A DNA stretch of 64,000 nt from Aristolochia californica (taxonomy: Eukaryota > Streptophyta > Magnoliopsida > Piperales > Aristolochiaceae): assembly GCA_029961685.1 (NCBI GenBank), contig JARWKL010000008.1:30815619-30879618 (forward strand), read 5' to 3'. Under the pieces are notes generated by a model, which saw only the letters and a program-made list of their open reading frames with translations, was not told where the DNA came from and made no database searches. A program made the translations under genes and the position numbers. Shown here one piece after another: positions 40,679-51,348 of this stretch; position 1 is the stretch's first letter; every line of letters begins with the position of its first letter.

Positions 40679-42528
40679 CTAAATCCACTTTAAGAGCAGA
40701 GACTTGTTTGTGGTAGCAATGTTATGAATCCCAAGGCCCCCCATTACAATTGGTTTACAAACATCTACCCATTTTACAAGATTAAACTTTTTTTCCCCAT
40801 TTGGCCCATCCCATAAAAATCTTCTTTTCAAAAATTCAATTCTAACCCGAATTGAAGCTGGACAATGGTACAAAGATAAAAAGTAGGATGGAATTCCATG
40901 AAGGCATGATTTAATTAGAACTAGTTTACCAGCTTTGGATAAAAATTTTCCTTTCCAAGAAGCCAAACGCTTCTCAAGCCTCTCAAGAACCGGAAACCAA
41001 GAATTTTTCGAAGGCAGGAACGGAGTCAAAGGTAAGCCCAGATATGTACTCGGAACTGTTGCTACCTTACAACCCAGATAATTCGCAATTGAGTTGAGAA
41101 TAGAGGCATCAATATTAAATCCAAAGATTGTTGTTTTTTCCCAGCTTATCTTTTGACCAGACGTCATTTCAAAGATGTTCAAAATTGATTTCATGTGTTT
41201 TATTTGTCTCATGGACCCTTCTCCAAAAAAAATGGAATCATCTGCAAACTGAAGTATGGGAACGTCTTGGATTGGATCAGAAAAAATAGGACTGAGCCAA
41301 CCCGAACGTTTACCAAACCGGATCATAGAGTTAAGGTATTCTCCAATGAGAGTAAAAATAAATGGAGAAAGGGGTCACCTTGTCTGATCCCCCTAGAAGC
41401 TTTGAAATATCCTCGGGGTTTCCCATTTACCAAAACAGAATAAGAAGGAGAGGAAATACAGCTCCTCATCCAAAATTTCCATCTAGTACCAAAACCCATA
41501 CGGTCAAAAAGATAATCCACCAGTTTCCAATCAACCCGATCAAAGGCTTTCTCAAAATCAATTTTCAGAACAAACCTAGGAAGGGAAGATTTTTTGAACG
41601 AATCAAGAAGTTCATGAGCTGTTAGATAAGAGTCCAGGATGTTTCTGTCTCGGATAAAAGCACTTTGACAAGGATTAATTACCTTGTAAAGGACAGCTTT
41701 TAGCCGATTAGCCTATAGACGCCCAATAATTTTATATGAACTGGAAGTGAGACTAATAGGGCGAAAATCTTTTGGCTCCTCCGAATTAGTTTTTTTTGGA
41801 ATAAGTGCAATAAAAGATGCGCCGATTCCAGAGTGAGTAATTCCCACTTGGTGAAAATTGTGAACGAAGGCACAAACATCATTTTTTAACAGGTCCCAAA
41901 AACAGTGATAAAACTCACCATTAAAGCCATCTGGTCCGGGGGCTTTATCTTTAGGAAGACCAAGCACAGCCCGTTCAATTTCTTCTGAGGAGAATGGTTT
42001 TTCAAGATCAACAGCGTCTTCAGTTGAGATGCGCTCGAAGTCGAGCTGATGGATTTTTGGTCTTCTGAAATAGACTTCTGAATATAGCTCTGAGAAATAC
42101 TTCACCAAGAGGTTAGAAATGGAGGCACTATCCGTTACCACTTGGTCTCTGTTACAGAGAGCAGTGATATGGTTAGTCCTCCTCCTGGACGAGGCGATCG
42201 AGTGGAAAAACTTTGTATTTCCATCACCCTCAGCCATCCAACAAAATCTTGAACGTTGTTTCCAACGGACAGATTCAGAATGAAGAAATGTAAGGAATTC
42301 AGTATTTAAATTATTTCTAATCAAAAAATCAGTAGGAGAGATTAACCTCTGTTCCTCCAATAGATCCAGCTCAGAAATGCGGCGGCGAATCAAATCTTTC
42401 TGGGAAGCAGCAGAAATTCGGTGATTTTTGTCCCACATTCTGATCTTTGCCTTGAGGGCTTTGAGTTTCCGAGGGAGGGCCCAGCCCGGGTTCGGATGAT
42501 TTTCCAATTCGAGCCACCACGATTTCAA
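40679..42528 (-). pseudogene. LINE reverse transcriptase
   Basis: From the 5' side: KAPGPDGFNGEFYHCFW, IALIPKKTNSEEPKDFRPIS, then a TAG in GRL-stop-ANRL (41,713), KIDFEKAFDRVDW, GIRQGDPF, a frame change at about 41,325, then LQFADDSIFFGEGS with the catalytic Asp pair, and a thumb region. The FADD form of the motif is common in LINEs. Several nonsense changes; inactive. Confidence 0.85.
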
Positions 42529-43302
42529 AGAAGGGATGAAAGCCTCGGTTAATAACTAGGCATTCTCAAACTGAAAGGGAGATCTTTCCCATGCAACAGG
42601 CCGAGAATTGAGTTGGATAGGCCAATGGTCAGATCCTATTTTGTTTAGGACTTGGCCAGAAGTGTTGGGAAATTGGAGGTTTCATTCTATATTTGTAAAA
42701 AATCTGTCCAATTTAGACAAAATGGGGGGGTTCTGACAATTTGTCCAGGTAAATTTTTTCCCCGATAGAGGAGCCTCGGAGAGAGCAACACTATTGATAA
42801 AGTCAGAAAAGGCTCTCATGGTTGATGAGGTTCGGGAGGCAGGAGGACTTTTGTCAGAGCAAAGTAATATCGCATTGAAGTCTCCTCCAATGAGCCAAGG
42901 AAGGTCCCACAATTGGACAAGCTGAAAGATTTCCTCCCAGAAAGATGCTCGATCACGGTAACGAGTAGGCCCATATATGCCAGCTAGAGCCCAAGAAGTA
43001 CCGAGGTTGTGATCCCGGAGCTGGAGACCGATTGAGTATCTCCCCCGAATGACGGAAATAGCATCAAAAGCCGTTGGATCCCAGATGACAATTATGCCCC
43101 CAGAGTGGCCTATTGCACCCACATGCGCCCACGCTGGGTTGGAGTCATACCATAAATTACACACAATTGAGTAATCAAAAGACTGTATCTTCGTTTCAAG
43201 AAGTATAACAATTTTTGGTTTAACATCAAAAAGCGCTGCTCTGACGAGGGCACGCTTAGCCAGAGAGCCGAGACCTCTCACATTCCATGATAGAACGATC
43301 AT
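42529..43302 (-). pseudogene. LINE AP-type endonuclease
   Basis: Starts MIVLSWNVRGLGSLAKR; LLETKIQSF, GGIIVIWDP, WALAGIYGPT, WLIGGDFNAIL and KLDRFF are all visible, including N, E and D catalytic positions. Its ATG overlaps the ORF1 stop as ATGA (43,299-43,302). A TGA in NIE-stop at 42,682 replaces an expected Trp; a TAG follows near 42,558 (FENA-stop-L), also where Trp is expected. It nicks target DNA for TPRT. Confidence 0.85.
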
Positions 43303-43605
43303 GGGGAACGGTGGGAATTGATATTTCGCTCCACAGTGCCAGCTTCAGAGTATCCCGCACAAAAGATGTTGGCAAGCTCCGTCATTTCTGAAAATTCCTC
43401 TCGAGGAAAGTCTTGTTCCTGTTCCAGCAGAAACAGGAGGAGCTCATCCCGCGGATTGGGAGTGAAGGTCTTGGCTAAGGTAGATTCAGAGGTTATAGTT
43501 GGGGGGAGGTCGAACCAAATTGGAGGGATTCCAGAGGGGAAAGCAGGGGGGAGATCGTACCAATCATGGGGAAATTCCATTGGAAGGACAGGAGGGGGGT
43601 TTGAA

Positions 43606-43682
<77 letters not shown>

Positions 43683-46031
43683 AGTGTCTTTGATTTTATC
43701 TTTGTCAGTGTTTTTTTTCGGAAAGTGCAGGGTTGCCGAATTTGGCTTTATTTTTCCCTACGTCTTTTTTTCTGGAATAGGTATACCGGAAAGGGGTGTT
43801 GGCGATTTGTTTTCCTGTATTGGTGTGCAAGGGAGGGGTGAAAGTTTTGGGGTTTGGGTTTTCCATGGTGTCCGAGTGGGGGAAGATAATATGAAGAGGG
43901 GTGGGGCAGAGAATAGTGGGAGAGTCAATATATAAGGGGGGAGGGGAGTAAAAGGGGGGTTCAAAATCCCAAGTGGATTCATTAGAGAGGAGGGATGGGC
44001 TTAGCGGGGCTCGAGGGGAGATTTGAGTCAGAGAGGGAGGGTTTGATGGGACGGCGAGAGGAGCGGGATGCTGGGATGGATGATGTGGAAAGTTTGAGGT
44101 CGGGGGGGTCGCAGAGGGTAATCCTCGATAAGGAGCCAAGAATGTGGGTGAAAGTGGGAGGGAAAGGGGATTTATCGAGTTAGACGGGAATGTCAGGCGA
44201 GGGGTACGGCTTCGGGAAGAGGAAGATTTAGGTGGCGGAGGGGAGGGAAGGGATTTAAAAATGAAAGGACGGGAGGGTGGCGTGATGTGGACTGAGAGGT
44301 TGACGTATGGCAGGCGAGTGGTACTGCTTCGGGAATCGAGGAGCGGCTGAGGTGAAAAGGTTGATAGAAAGGAAAGGACGGGGCAACGGCGTGATGTGGA
44401 CTGAAGGGTTTTGTAGGTTGATGTATGGCAGGCGAGTGGTACTGCTTCGGGAATCGAGGAGCGGCGGTGGGGAAGGGGTTGATGTAGAAAAGAAAGGACG
44501 GGGCGACGGCGTGATGTGGACTGAGGGGTTTTGGAAATTGATGTGGTCAACGGCTGTGGATTTGATGTTTGAAAAGGTATTTTTTTTTTTTACGTGTAAA
44601 AGTATGGTGCGGGGCTCGAGGTTGCCAGATCGGAGGGACATTGGACATTGATGGATGTGAGCACGGGGAAGTAATAATCCCCTTGTCAGGTGAAGGATGT
44701 GTCTGTAGATCAAATTGGGAGATCTTGTCAGATTTTGGATTTGGGGACTGGTGTATTGCAGGTGTTTTGGGATTGGGGATTGGCACTGTGGCCAAGGGTG
44801 ATTTCAGAGATGGGATTTTTTCGGCGGAGGCATTTATGACTGGTGTTGATTGGACTGTTTCGGGATATGGGGATTGATTTTGTGAGGTTGGATTTTTCGG
44901 AACCCATGTCCGATTGAACTCCGAGTGATGCTTCCGAGTCAGCAACTGGCGGGTCAGTCTGGGTTGTGTTTCGTGAGGTTTCTTCCGAGTTGGCTGCCGG
45001 GAGGGTTTCCAGATCTCCGAATTCCATGGAGACCCAGATCGTGGTTTTTCCGCATGAGATATGAAAAAACTGTAAACCACTTACCGGTGATTTTGGCCGG
45101 ATGAAATTTTTTTCTTTGTGAAGCTGTGTTGGCTGGCTTTCGGCCCAAATAATCTCTCCGAATTCTTTTGTGAGGCATTCCAGAGTGTGCCGGCATCGGA
45201 TTTCCACCGGAAGACCTTTGACGATCACCCATTGCCCCGAGATGGGGGCTGTGAGTTCTGGGCTCCAATTGGTCATGTGGAGGATCATTGAAGTAGTCTC
45301 TTGGAGTTGTCTTCTGGTGAAAAAAATTTCCGGATCCTCCAAAAACACTGCCAGGGACATTTTGCGCTTGCCCTCAGTTTCAATGTAGGCTGGCAGGGAT
45401 ATAGAGAATTGGTTTTTCTGGGGTGAGAATTGGGGGATTGGTATTGGTGGTGGTGTTGGACAATTGGTTTCGCAGACCTGAGTCTTCTCTGGTGGAGGAT
45501 CCGGTGGGAGCGACAGAATTGGCTGGTGTGAAGCACTGGGTTGTGAGTGGATTTTTGGTGGGGTGGCTAGCTACTGGAGAATTTGATCAAAGCATTTCCA
45601 ACCCATTCCAGATGTGGAGGGTTGTGGGAGAAAAATCATACCCATTATCATTTGGCCACGTCTTTGGTGGATGACGCATTGAAGAAGTCCTCCATGATAC
45701 TGGCTGTGTACTTGGAATTCCAGATCGCCGGTGAGGTGATCTGCTGTATTTTCTTCCCGTGTTTCCTAATTGGACTTTCCTGAAAATGTCTAGGAAAAAA
45801 TTGACTGCGGAGATCGGGAGGGACATGTATGATTTTTTTCGCCCCTCTTGTGCATGGATCTGGATGGCCTCCCCACTCTTCTCCTTCCTCTTTCAAAAAG
45901 TCAGCTTTGCTTTTCCATTTGTATCTGGTCGGATCCTCCACAAGGATCCTTCGGCGTGAGAATTTCGAGATTACAGTTTGCCATCGCTCGCCTGAACTAT
46001 CTTCAGAGTCAATAACTTCCTTTTCCCTCAT
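43299..46031 (-). pseudogene. LINE ORF1 (nucleic-acid-binding protein), frame-disrupted
   Basis: Fragments in alternating frames: MREKEVIDSEDSSGERWQTV near 46,031; MSLAVFLEDPEIFFTRRQLQ, WVIVKGLPVEIRCRHTLECL, FGEIIWAESQPT at 45,360-44,728, which resembles the DUF4283-type domain of plant LINE ORF1; a proline/serine-rich middle (about 44,700-43,700); poly-C on the coding strand at 43,681-43,606; and a C-terminal piece ending NINSHRSP at 43,299. It presumably bound LINE RNA. Confidence 0.65.
43606..43681. repeat. 76-nt poly-G homopolymer
   Basis: An uninterrupted run of 76 G on the plus strand (poly-C on the LINE sense strand), inside a proline-rich ORF1 part. The length may be inexact for sequencing reasons. 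Confidence 0.9.
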
Positions 46032-46265
46032 TTCTTCTTCTTCCGGTTGTTTACCTTTTTGTTGCTGCTACTGCCGGTGCTGCTTCCCCAGACTGGTTCG
46101 ATCTTCGCCTCTTCCTGGGTGCTGTCCTACTAGAGGTGCTGGATCAGGGGGAGTGGTCGTTGAGTGGGAGTTACTTCGTTCCCCAGATGGTTGGTGGGAG
46201 GAAATTACTCCTTGACCGACCCCTCGTCCAGCCGTTTTCCAGAAAACTTCGCTTTGGCACATTTT

Positions 46266-46588
46266 TCCCCAGACTTCCTTATTGGAATACAAGATTTTAG
46301 AAAATATATCAAAATAGGTATTCAGACAAAAGGATATGAATCCTTTGTAGGAAACAATCTTTTATTGTGTATTGAATTCTTAGGAATGTGTACTTGTTCT
46401 AGCACTACTAGGTTCAAGGTTAAAATAGATGGTGTAGTTAATTTAATAGGAAACAAAGGAATAATACTAATTAAGCCTATTAAATATTCTCCAAACATTT
46501 TAGTAGGATTAGAATGGAACCTTAAATTTAGAGAAGAAAAAATAATCAGTCCTGAAGAAAGTATCATGTACACAGATACTAAAGGTAA
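46266..46588 (+). pseudogene. Viral MP C-terminal half after LINE insertion (copy d)
   Basis: Resumes with the second target-duplication copy: [75 protein letters not shown]. It is cut at about 46,588 (GGTAAATCATTGGCATCC) and joined to the captured gene fragment; the microsatellite, inverted fragment, LINE 3' end and hAT present in other composites are absent. Confidence 0.75.
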
Positions 46589-46595
46589 ATCATTG

Positions 46596-47040
46596 GCATC
46601 CAAACAAGAGAATCGATCTTTTAGTCCCATTCCTCTTCTTGGGTAAATCTTCCTCAACGTCCGTCATTTCTGAATAACTGGTGCGCCCAACACTATCAAT
46701 AATACCATACGGTTTGACATTGTGCACAACCCCTTTAGGAAAAAACCTCGCGGAAGGGAGCCAGTCCTGGTTATGAAAAAGCTGTCTCATCCCGCTCCGA
46801 CCACAGATCGTAGCCTCCAGAAAATTGAGACCTGTTAGCCAAAGCCTTCAACTGCTCGTTGGCTTTGATGGAAAAGAGAGTTGGGGCTCGCTCAACAACC
46901 TCCCACAGTCGATCAAGCTTAGAAACTGTGGTTCTAAGTACCGCCCTCTGCCTCATTTCGTAAATCTGGCACTCACGGCAAAGACGGGCCTTTAGGAGCT
47001 GTTTGGCTTTTTGGGCCTGCATCCGCTTCCACTGCCATTT
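46596..47040 (-). pseudogene. Captured spliced plant gene fragment (copy d)
   Basis: KAKQLLKARLCRECQIYEMR, VVERAPTLFSIKANEQLKAL, DWLPSARFFPKGVVHNVKPY. A 3-5 nt loss near 46,783 disrupts SERDETQ. The distal exon with the splice donor seen in copies a-c is missing. Confidence 0.5.
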
Positions 47041-47044
47041 CGAG

Positions 47045-47506
47045 ACTCCGCCGAGGTAGGTACAAGGCCCCCCACCCAGTTTGTCACGAGGTCAGATGAG
47101 TCTAAACTCACTTGGGCTAGCGGAACTCCAACTCCCGTGATGGCCTACCTTCAATTCGTCAAAGGTAGTACAGCCTCTCACCCCTTAGATCAACGTTGCA
47201 AACTCCTTCCTCACAAATGAAGCATGAGCAATGATAGAAAGACAATGGAATAGGAAGAGAAAGTAACCTTGTATTAATACTAGAGAATATTACAAGGAGT
47301 GACCGTCCAAGGTGGAATGCCAGCACTCTACAAAAACTCTCCCTCTCGTCTATGTTAAATGAATCTACAAGGGTTGAATGCCTTGGTATTTATAGGCTTC
47401 AACCCCTCCCTTCTCTCATGCTTCCGTCCAATGAGAGCAGAGATCCTCCCTTATAAAATCTCCTTGATTTGATCCTCCATTCAAATCCCTTGATTTGCTC
47501 CTTTTT
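47045..47506. other. Spacer before Gypsy gag inverted repeat (copy d)
   Basis: Matches 9,031-9,491; no coding content supported. Confidence 0.4.
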
Positions 47507-47776
47507 CTTAAAATTCGTTTTACCGTTGTTATTTCCTTAGTCACTTTGTTAGCGGAATCATTCTTTCTCTCATATTCGGTTAACTTTTCAGCATTAGATA
47601 AAGCTGAAGCTAATGTCTTTACTTCCCGTAGGCTGAGCAAGAATTGAGAAGACGGGAAGTAAAGACATTAGCTTCAGCTTTATCTACTGCTAAAAAGTTA
47701 ACCGAATATGAGAGAAAGAATTATTCGGCTAACAAAGTGCCTAAGGAAAATAACAATTGTAAAACGAATTTTAAGA
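47507..47776. repeat. Inverted repeat of Gypsy gag C-terminus (copy d)
   Basis: Arms about 47,507-47,628 and 47,654-47,776; spacer CGTAGGCTGAGCAAGAATTG. Fourth occurrence of the same fold-back. Confidence 0.8.
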
Positions 47777-48343
47777 AGAAGGAGAAAGGGGAGAAGAAGT
47801 CATGGGCAAAGGACGCCAAGGCTAGGCCGGAAGAGAAGAAACGAGGGGACAAACAAAAAAAGGTCCATTGTTTCATATGCGAGGGATTGTCTTAGAAAGA
47901 GGTTCCTCAATACTGCTCAAACTGAGGTGAACAATGGAAGGATTGAGCCTAGGTTGGGCTCCTTAACACTTCTCCATGTTGTTGTCCATTCAAAGGAGGA
48001 GAAGGCTGCTCCACTTCTGGTAAGACCCTTAAGAGAACATCTTTTTATCTCTCTAACACTTGCTGGACGTATTGTTAGAGCAGTGGTGGACACTGGCGCC
48101 ACCCACAACTTCCTTTCGTCGGAGGAGGCTAGGTGCCTAAATATACGAGGAGAGAAAGATGGGAGCAAAATGAAAGCTGTAAATTCTGCTGCTCGTGAAG
48201 TCCAAGGCATTGCCAAGAACGTCCCGGTGGAGATAGGCAAGTGGGTTGGATTTCTGAATTTTACTATTGTTGTCATGGATGATTTCAATGTGATTTTGGG
48301 AATGGAGTTTTTCACGGTTTGTAAGGCATTTGTAATGGCGTAG
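47644..48343 (+). pseudogene. Ty3/Gypsy gag tail and protease (copy d)
   Basis: gag tail to CFICEGLS-stop, then protease [53 protein letters not shown] private deletion near 48,335 (AATGGCGTAGTGG) removes about 13 bp present in copies b and c. Confidence 0.75.
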
Positions 48344-48955
48344 TGGGGATTATGGACGAGCAAAGTCCTTGTACTATTTCTGAACTTGACAACAAAGATG
48401 TAACAAAAAAGGACTTAATGCTATCAGCCCTCCAGCTTAAGAAAGGTCTTAAGCAGGGCCGCTCTACTTACATTGCTTCTATTTGTGCTATAGAGCAGGT
48501 AGAGGTCATGCCTACCCCTAAAGAGATACAAGCCGTACTGCATGAATATAGAGATGTCATGCCTGAACAACTTCCAACGAGGTTACCACCTAGGAGAGGG
48601 GTGGACCATTGCATAGAGCTTGAGCCCGGAGCAAGAAAGCCAGTACAAGCACCATACCGAATGGCGCCCAAAGAGCTAGATGAACTGCGAAGACAACTCA
48701 GTGAGCTGTTGGACGCTGGGTTCATAAGGCCAAGCAAAACACCTTATGGGGCCCCTATACTGTTTCAGACTAAGAAGGATGGAAGTATGAGACTATGCAT
48801 CGATTGTAGGGCGCTCAACAAGGTAACTATAAAGAATAAGTACCCTATTCCTCTTATTGCAGATCTCTATGATCAGTTGAAAGAGGCGCAAGTTTTCTCC
48901 AAATTGGATTTGCGAAGTGGTTATTACAATGTTCGGATTGCTGAAGGAGACGATC
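48343..48955 (+). pseudogene. Ty3/Gypsy reverse transcriptase, 5' half (copy d)
   Basis: Continuous with the protease linker ([20 protein letters not shown]), so this copy lacks the 8-bp deletion of copies b and c. RT blocks to [20 protein letters not shown]; the YLDD motif is lost because the sequence switches at about 48,955 into inverted viral CP DNA. Confidence 0.8.
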
Positions 48956-50326
48956 TGAAGAATCTAAAGGTGCATTTTGGATACTTTCTATGCTATAAAT
49001 AGATTCCGTATCTGACATGTATTCATCTACTTCTATGAGATCTTGTTGGACATTTTCTATAAGGGTGGATCTCTTAGAGTTAATGTTTTGTCTTTTGGGA
49101 CAGGTGTTGGCTAAGTGTTCTGTTTGGCTGCAAATATAGCAAGAAAGTTTATTCTTATAGGTTCTTTTTGGGTTAAATCTTCTAACATGTCTATCTTTGT
49201 TTAAATATGGTTTCCTACTTTTGAATCTACGGATAAAGTATCCTTTCTTGAAGTATTTTTTATGTTTTCTTAGTTTCTGTCCCGAGTCTTTTAGACCATA
49301 AGCTTGGGTAGTATATATCTGCTTACAGAACCCATAATCATCTCCTTTAAGTTGTCTTTGTATTTGAATGTCTATACATTTTTCTTGAAGGATAGTCATA
49401 ATAAACTTGGTTCTTTGTCCTATTGAATACACTACTGTAGCATTTGTTGTTTCTACGTTTTGCCATTTATCATATATTTCTTTTCCTAGTGCTCCTGGTA
49501 ATTTCCTAAATAACTTTGTGCCTAAGTCTTTGTTGAAAGCATTTCCTGAAATACAGGTATAATAAAAGTAATCTTGGAGAAATTTCTTAACATATTTATA
49601 ATTATGTAAACTAAGTTGCTCTAAATAAACTACTGCATCTTTTTGTAATGTTACAAATCCTAGATTAGGGTCATCTCCTGTTACTAATTGATAAACATTA
49701 TTAACAAAATTATAGGGATTGGATCCTAGGCTCATTAGATGGCCAAATTCTTCTGGATTCCCTCTTTTATAATTTTCCCATAAAGCTTTTACGCTTTCTC
49801 CTAAAAATGTCTCCAAGTATATGTACATTTCTTCTACATCTTGAGACTAAAAGTTCTGAATATAGTCTGACACTACCTGATTTTTCCAAAGGTCTAATAC
49901 TGTTGTCCATTCTTGGGGATCATGGGCTGAAAGATTAAAAAAAATTCCTTTGCCCATTTCTTGAAACTTTATAGGTCTTTCTATTTCTTTTCTTTTTCCT
50001 TTGGGACGTATCTTGTGATCAAAAGTTACTGGGTCACTGTAAGGAATCCTTGGCATATTAACAGAATAATATATTTCCCTTGGAGGTTCTGTTTGGACGG
50101 AAACTTGAACTAAGCCTGTATGTACTACTGCTTCAGGCAAAGTCTGGGAGTGTTGGATAGGAACTTCTGTTAGGGCTTCATCTATTTCTTCGTAGCATAA
50201 CAATTTATTATCTAATTTGACTATGGAGTTGTCTATCTGTTGTTCAAGGGCAAGAATTGTAGAATTATTGGGTTGTTTACAGCTTCCTGGAACTTTACAG
50301 GGACAAGATGTTGATTCTGATACCAA
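48956..50326 (-). pseudogene. Viral coat protein ORF, best-preserved copy, no MP
   Basis: One frame from just inside the PBS (TTG GTA TCA) to the junction, with a single in-frame TAG at 49,847 (IQNF-stop-SQDVEE). N-terminal: SCPCKVPGSC, coiled ALEQQIDNSIVKLDNKLL, PPREIYYSVNMPRIPYSDP; then AHDPQEWTTVLDLWKNQV, EEFGHLMSLGSNPYNFVNN, basic FKSRKPYLNKDRHVRRFNPK, CCHC knuckle CYICSQTEHLANTC (about 49,103-49,144), and [18 protein letters not shown]. No ATG start. MP sequence that should precede the CP is absent. Confidence 0.75.
50313..50325 (-). promoter_or_regulatory. tRNA-Met primer binding site, minus-strand copy
   Basis: TGGTATCAGAATC on the minus strand, 11 of 13 positions as in the canonical site. 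It lies about 30 nt beyond the end of the ORF A remnant and about 580 nt downstream of the TATA box at 50,911-50,905, the same leader geometry as on the plus strand. Confidence 0.75.
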
Positions 50327-50354
50327 TTTAAAGGGGGTACTAATTTAATTTAAT

Positions 50355-50539
50355 CTAGTCTGGAGTATTTAAAGGTGAATTATTACGAGATTTTCTTATT
50401 ACTTGCCTTCTAGGTATAAATATTTGCCTAGGGGTTTCTACTACTCTTCTGTAGGAATAAAGCATAATATAAGATAGATAATACTAAATATGAAAAGATT
50501 ACAAATAACTATTGTTAATGCTATAAAAACAAAGATCAT
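50355..50539 (-). pseudogene. ORF A, frameshifted minus-strand copy
   Basis: Starts MIFVFIALTIVICNLFIFSI then a 1-nt shift within the YSYRR region gives a stop at about 50,441; the remainder (TPRQIFIPRRQVIRKS, NTPD) is readable in the other frame to 50,355. The ATGA overlap with frame C is intact. Confidence 0.55.
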
Positions 50540-50688
50540 GTATCTAATATTCTACCTATAATATTAGCAATTAAAAATATGTAAGAAACTAAAAGGTTTT
50601 CTAATTGTTCTGGCAGGAAAACAAAGTAATTAAATAATTCAACCACTAATATAAGTAAAAATAGGATACTAGTATAAGTTCCTATATT
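50536..50688 (-). CDS. Hydrophobic frame C, diverged minus-strand copy, 50 aa
   Basis: Open from just after TAA: GTYTSILFLLILVVELFNYF, VFLPEQLENLLVSYIF, IIGRILDT, closing at the TGA of ATGA. The array version has the same length from GTY and the same PEQ-x-(D/E)NLL hinge, although the DNA is clearly diverged. No ATG, so initiation is unclear. Two hydrophobic segments suggest a membrane protein. Confidence 0.45.
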   Translation of the reverse strand, partial: NIGTYTSILFLLILVVELFNYFVFLPEQLENLLVSYIFLIANIIGRILDT

Positions 50689-50813
50689 TTAAATCTTCTA
50701 CCGTAATATATGGAGTTGTAAAAAAGAGCTGGATATATATAGTATATAGGTAATATGGGTAAGATTATTCTAAAAAAATGTCTTAATATTTTATTAACTA
50801 ACCAAATAAACAT
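50682..50813 (-). CDS. ORF B, diverged minus-strand copy, 43 aa
   Basis: MFIWLVNKILRHFFRIILPI, LPIYYIYPALFYNSIYYGRR, FKI. Aligns with the array ORF B (MYIWLINKIIKQFLRFVLRI) in pattern of hydrophobic and basic positions; its C-terminus differs. Preceded by the GTTGCTCCCGG/CACAACG leader block. Confidence 0.5.
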   Translation of the reverse strand: MFIWLVNKILRHFFRIILPILPIYYIYPALFYNSIYYGRRFKI

Positions 50814-50819
50814 AAAAGT

Positions 50820-50911
50820 ATAGTAGCGTTGTGGCTTCCGGGAGCAACGCTTGGCTCCGAAGAGGCAGAGGCGTTTGTCAGCCCTCACCCAGCAGTTTCC
50901 AGCCTAATATA
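50820..50911 (-). promoter_or_regulatory. TATA box and proximal leader, minus-strand viral copy
   Basis: GGGTATATTAGGCTGGAAAC followed by TGCTGGGTGAGGGCTGACAA and GAGCCAAGCGTTGCTCCCGG. Equivalent to the array block at 621-725 but single-copy. The purine pattern CTGGAAACT-x-CTGGGTG is shared by all viral copies and by the fragment at 61,176. Confidence 0.6.
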
Positions 50912-50962
50912 CCCTTATGTATAAACACAAAAACAAACACCAAGCCACACAATCTATAAAAC

Positions 50963-51034
50963 TTAGCAGACAATAAAAACAGTGAGGATTAAACAGATAA
51001 GAACAATACCTAAAGTTATAAAAAGCACAAGCAT
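50963..51034 (-). CDS. ORF D, minus-strand copy, 23 aa
   Basis: MLVLFITLGIVLICLILTVF then IVC. Exactly the same length as the array copies and that at 37,873, upstream of the TATA box in all three. It marks the distal limit of recognisable viral leader sequence on this strand. Confidence 0.45.
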   Translation of the reverse strand: MLVLFITLGIVLICLILTVFIVC

Positions 51035-51060
51035 GGAGATGATTACGAAAAATAAGTAAG

Positions 51061-51348
51061 AAGTGTAATTCCTGAGGGGTTTATCTTTAGATCAAAGCTG
51101 TTTAGATCTTTATGCTTACTCCTTCAGGTATGGGAAACCCAAGACACAGAGAGGTGTGCAATTTCCTAGCATTAAGCTTCTGCCACGGGCTCCAACATTT
51201 TGTCCCAAGAAAACAAAGCCCTGAAACCTCCTTGGGTATAAACGGGCAGAAACAAGGGACGCATGGACCGTGAAGCATCAAAGGAATACCGCAATGCTTT
51301 TACTCTGTGCTTGGGATTAACCCTGGGTTAGAGGAGGAAGGTACAGAT
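51061..51348. other. Unassigned junction region
   Basis: No supported ORF. It holds a TTTATACCC motif on the minus strand (about 51,235) and lies between the viral leader and the gag-like pseudogene; it could be flanking host DNA or non-coding retroelement sequence. Confidence 0.35.

Larger units (their letters stand above)
39141..46265 (-). mobile_element. Full-length L1-type LINE with target-site duplication
   Basis: Minus-strand element of about 7.1 kb: poly-T at 39,139-39,148 (its poly-A tail), then from 3' to 5' RNase H, zinc-binding RT C-terminus, RT, AP endonuclease (ORF2) and ORF1. Flanking TCCCCAGACTTCCTTATT occurs at 39,123-39,140 and 46,266-46,283, an 18-bp target duplication in the viral MP gene. 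The order EN-RT-RNase H is that of plant L1 elements. Confidence 0.9.

Noticed and set aside
43318..43935. 205-aa plus-strand ORF with a long poly-Gly stretch
   Set aside because: Translation of the poly-G run on the strand opposite to LINE ORF1; no domain on either side.
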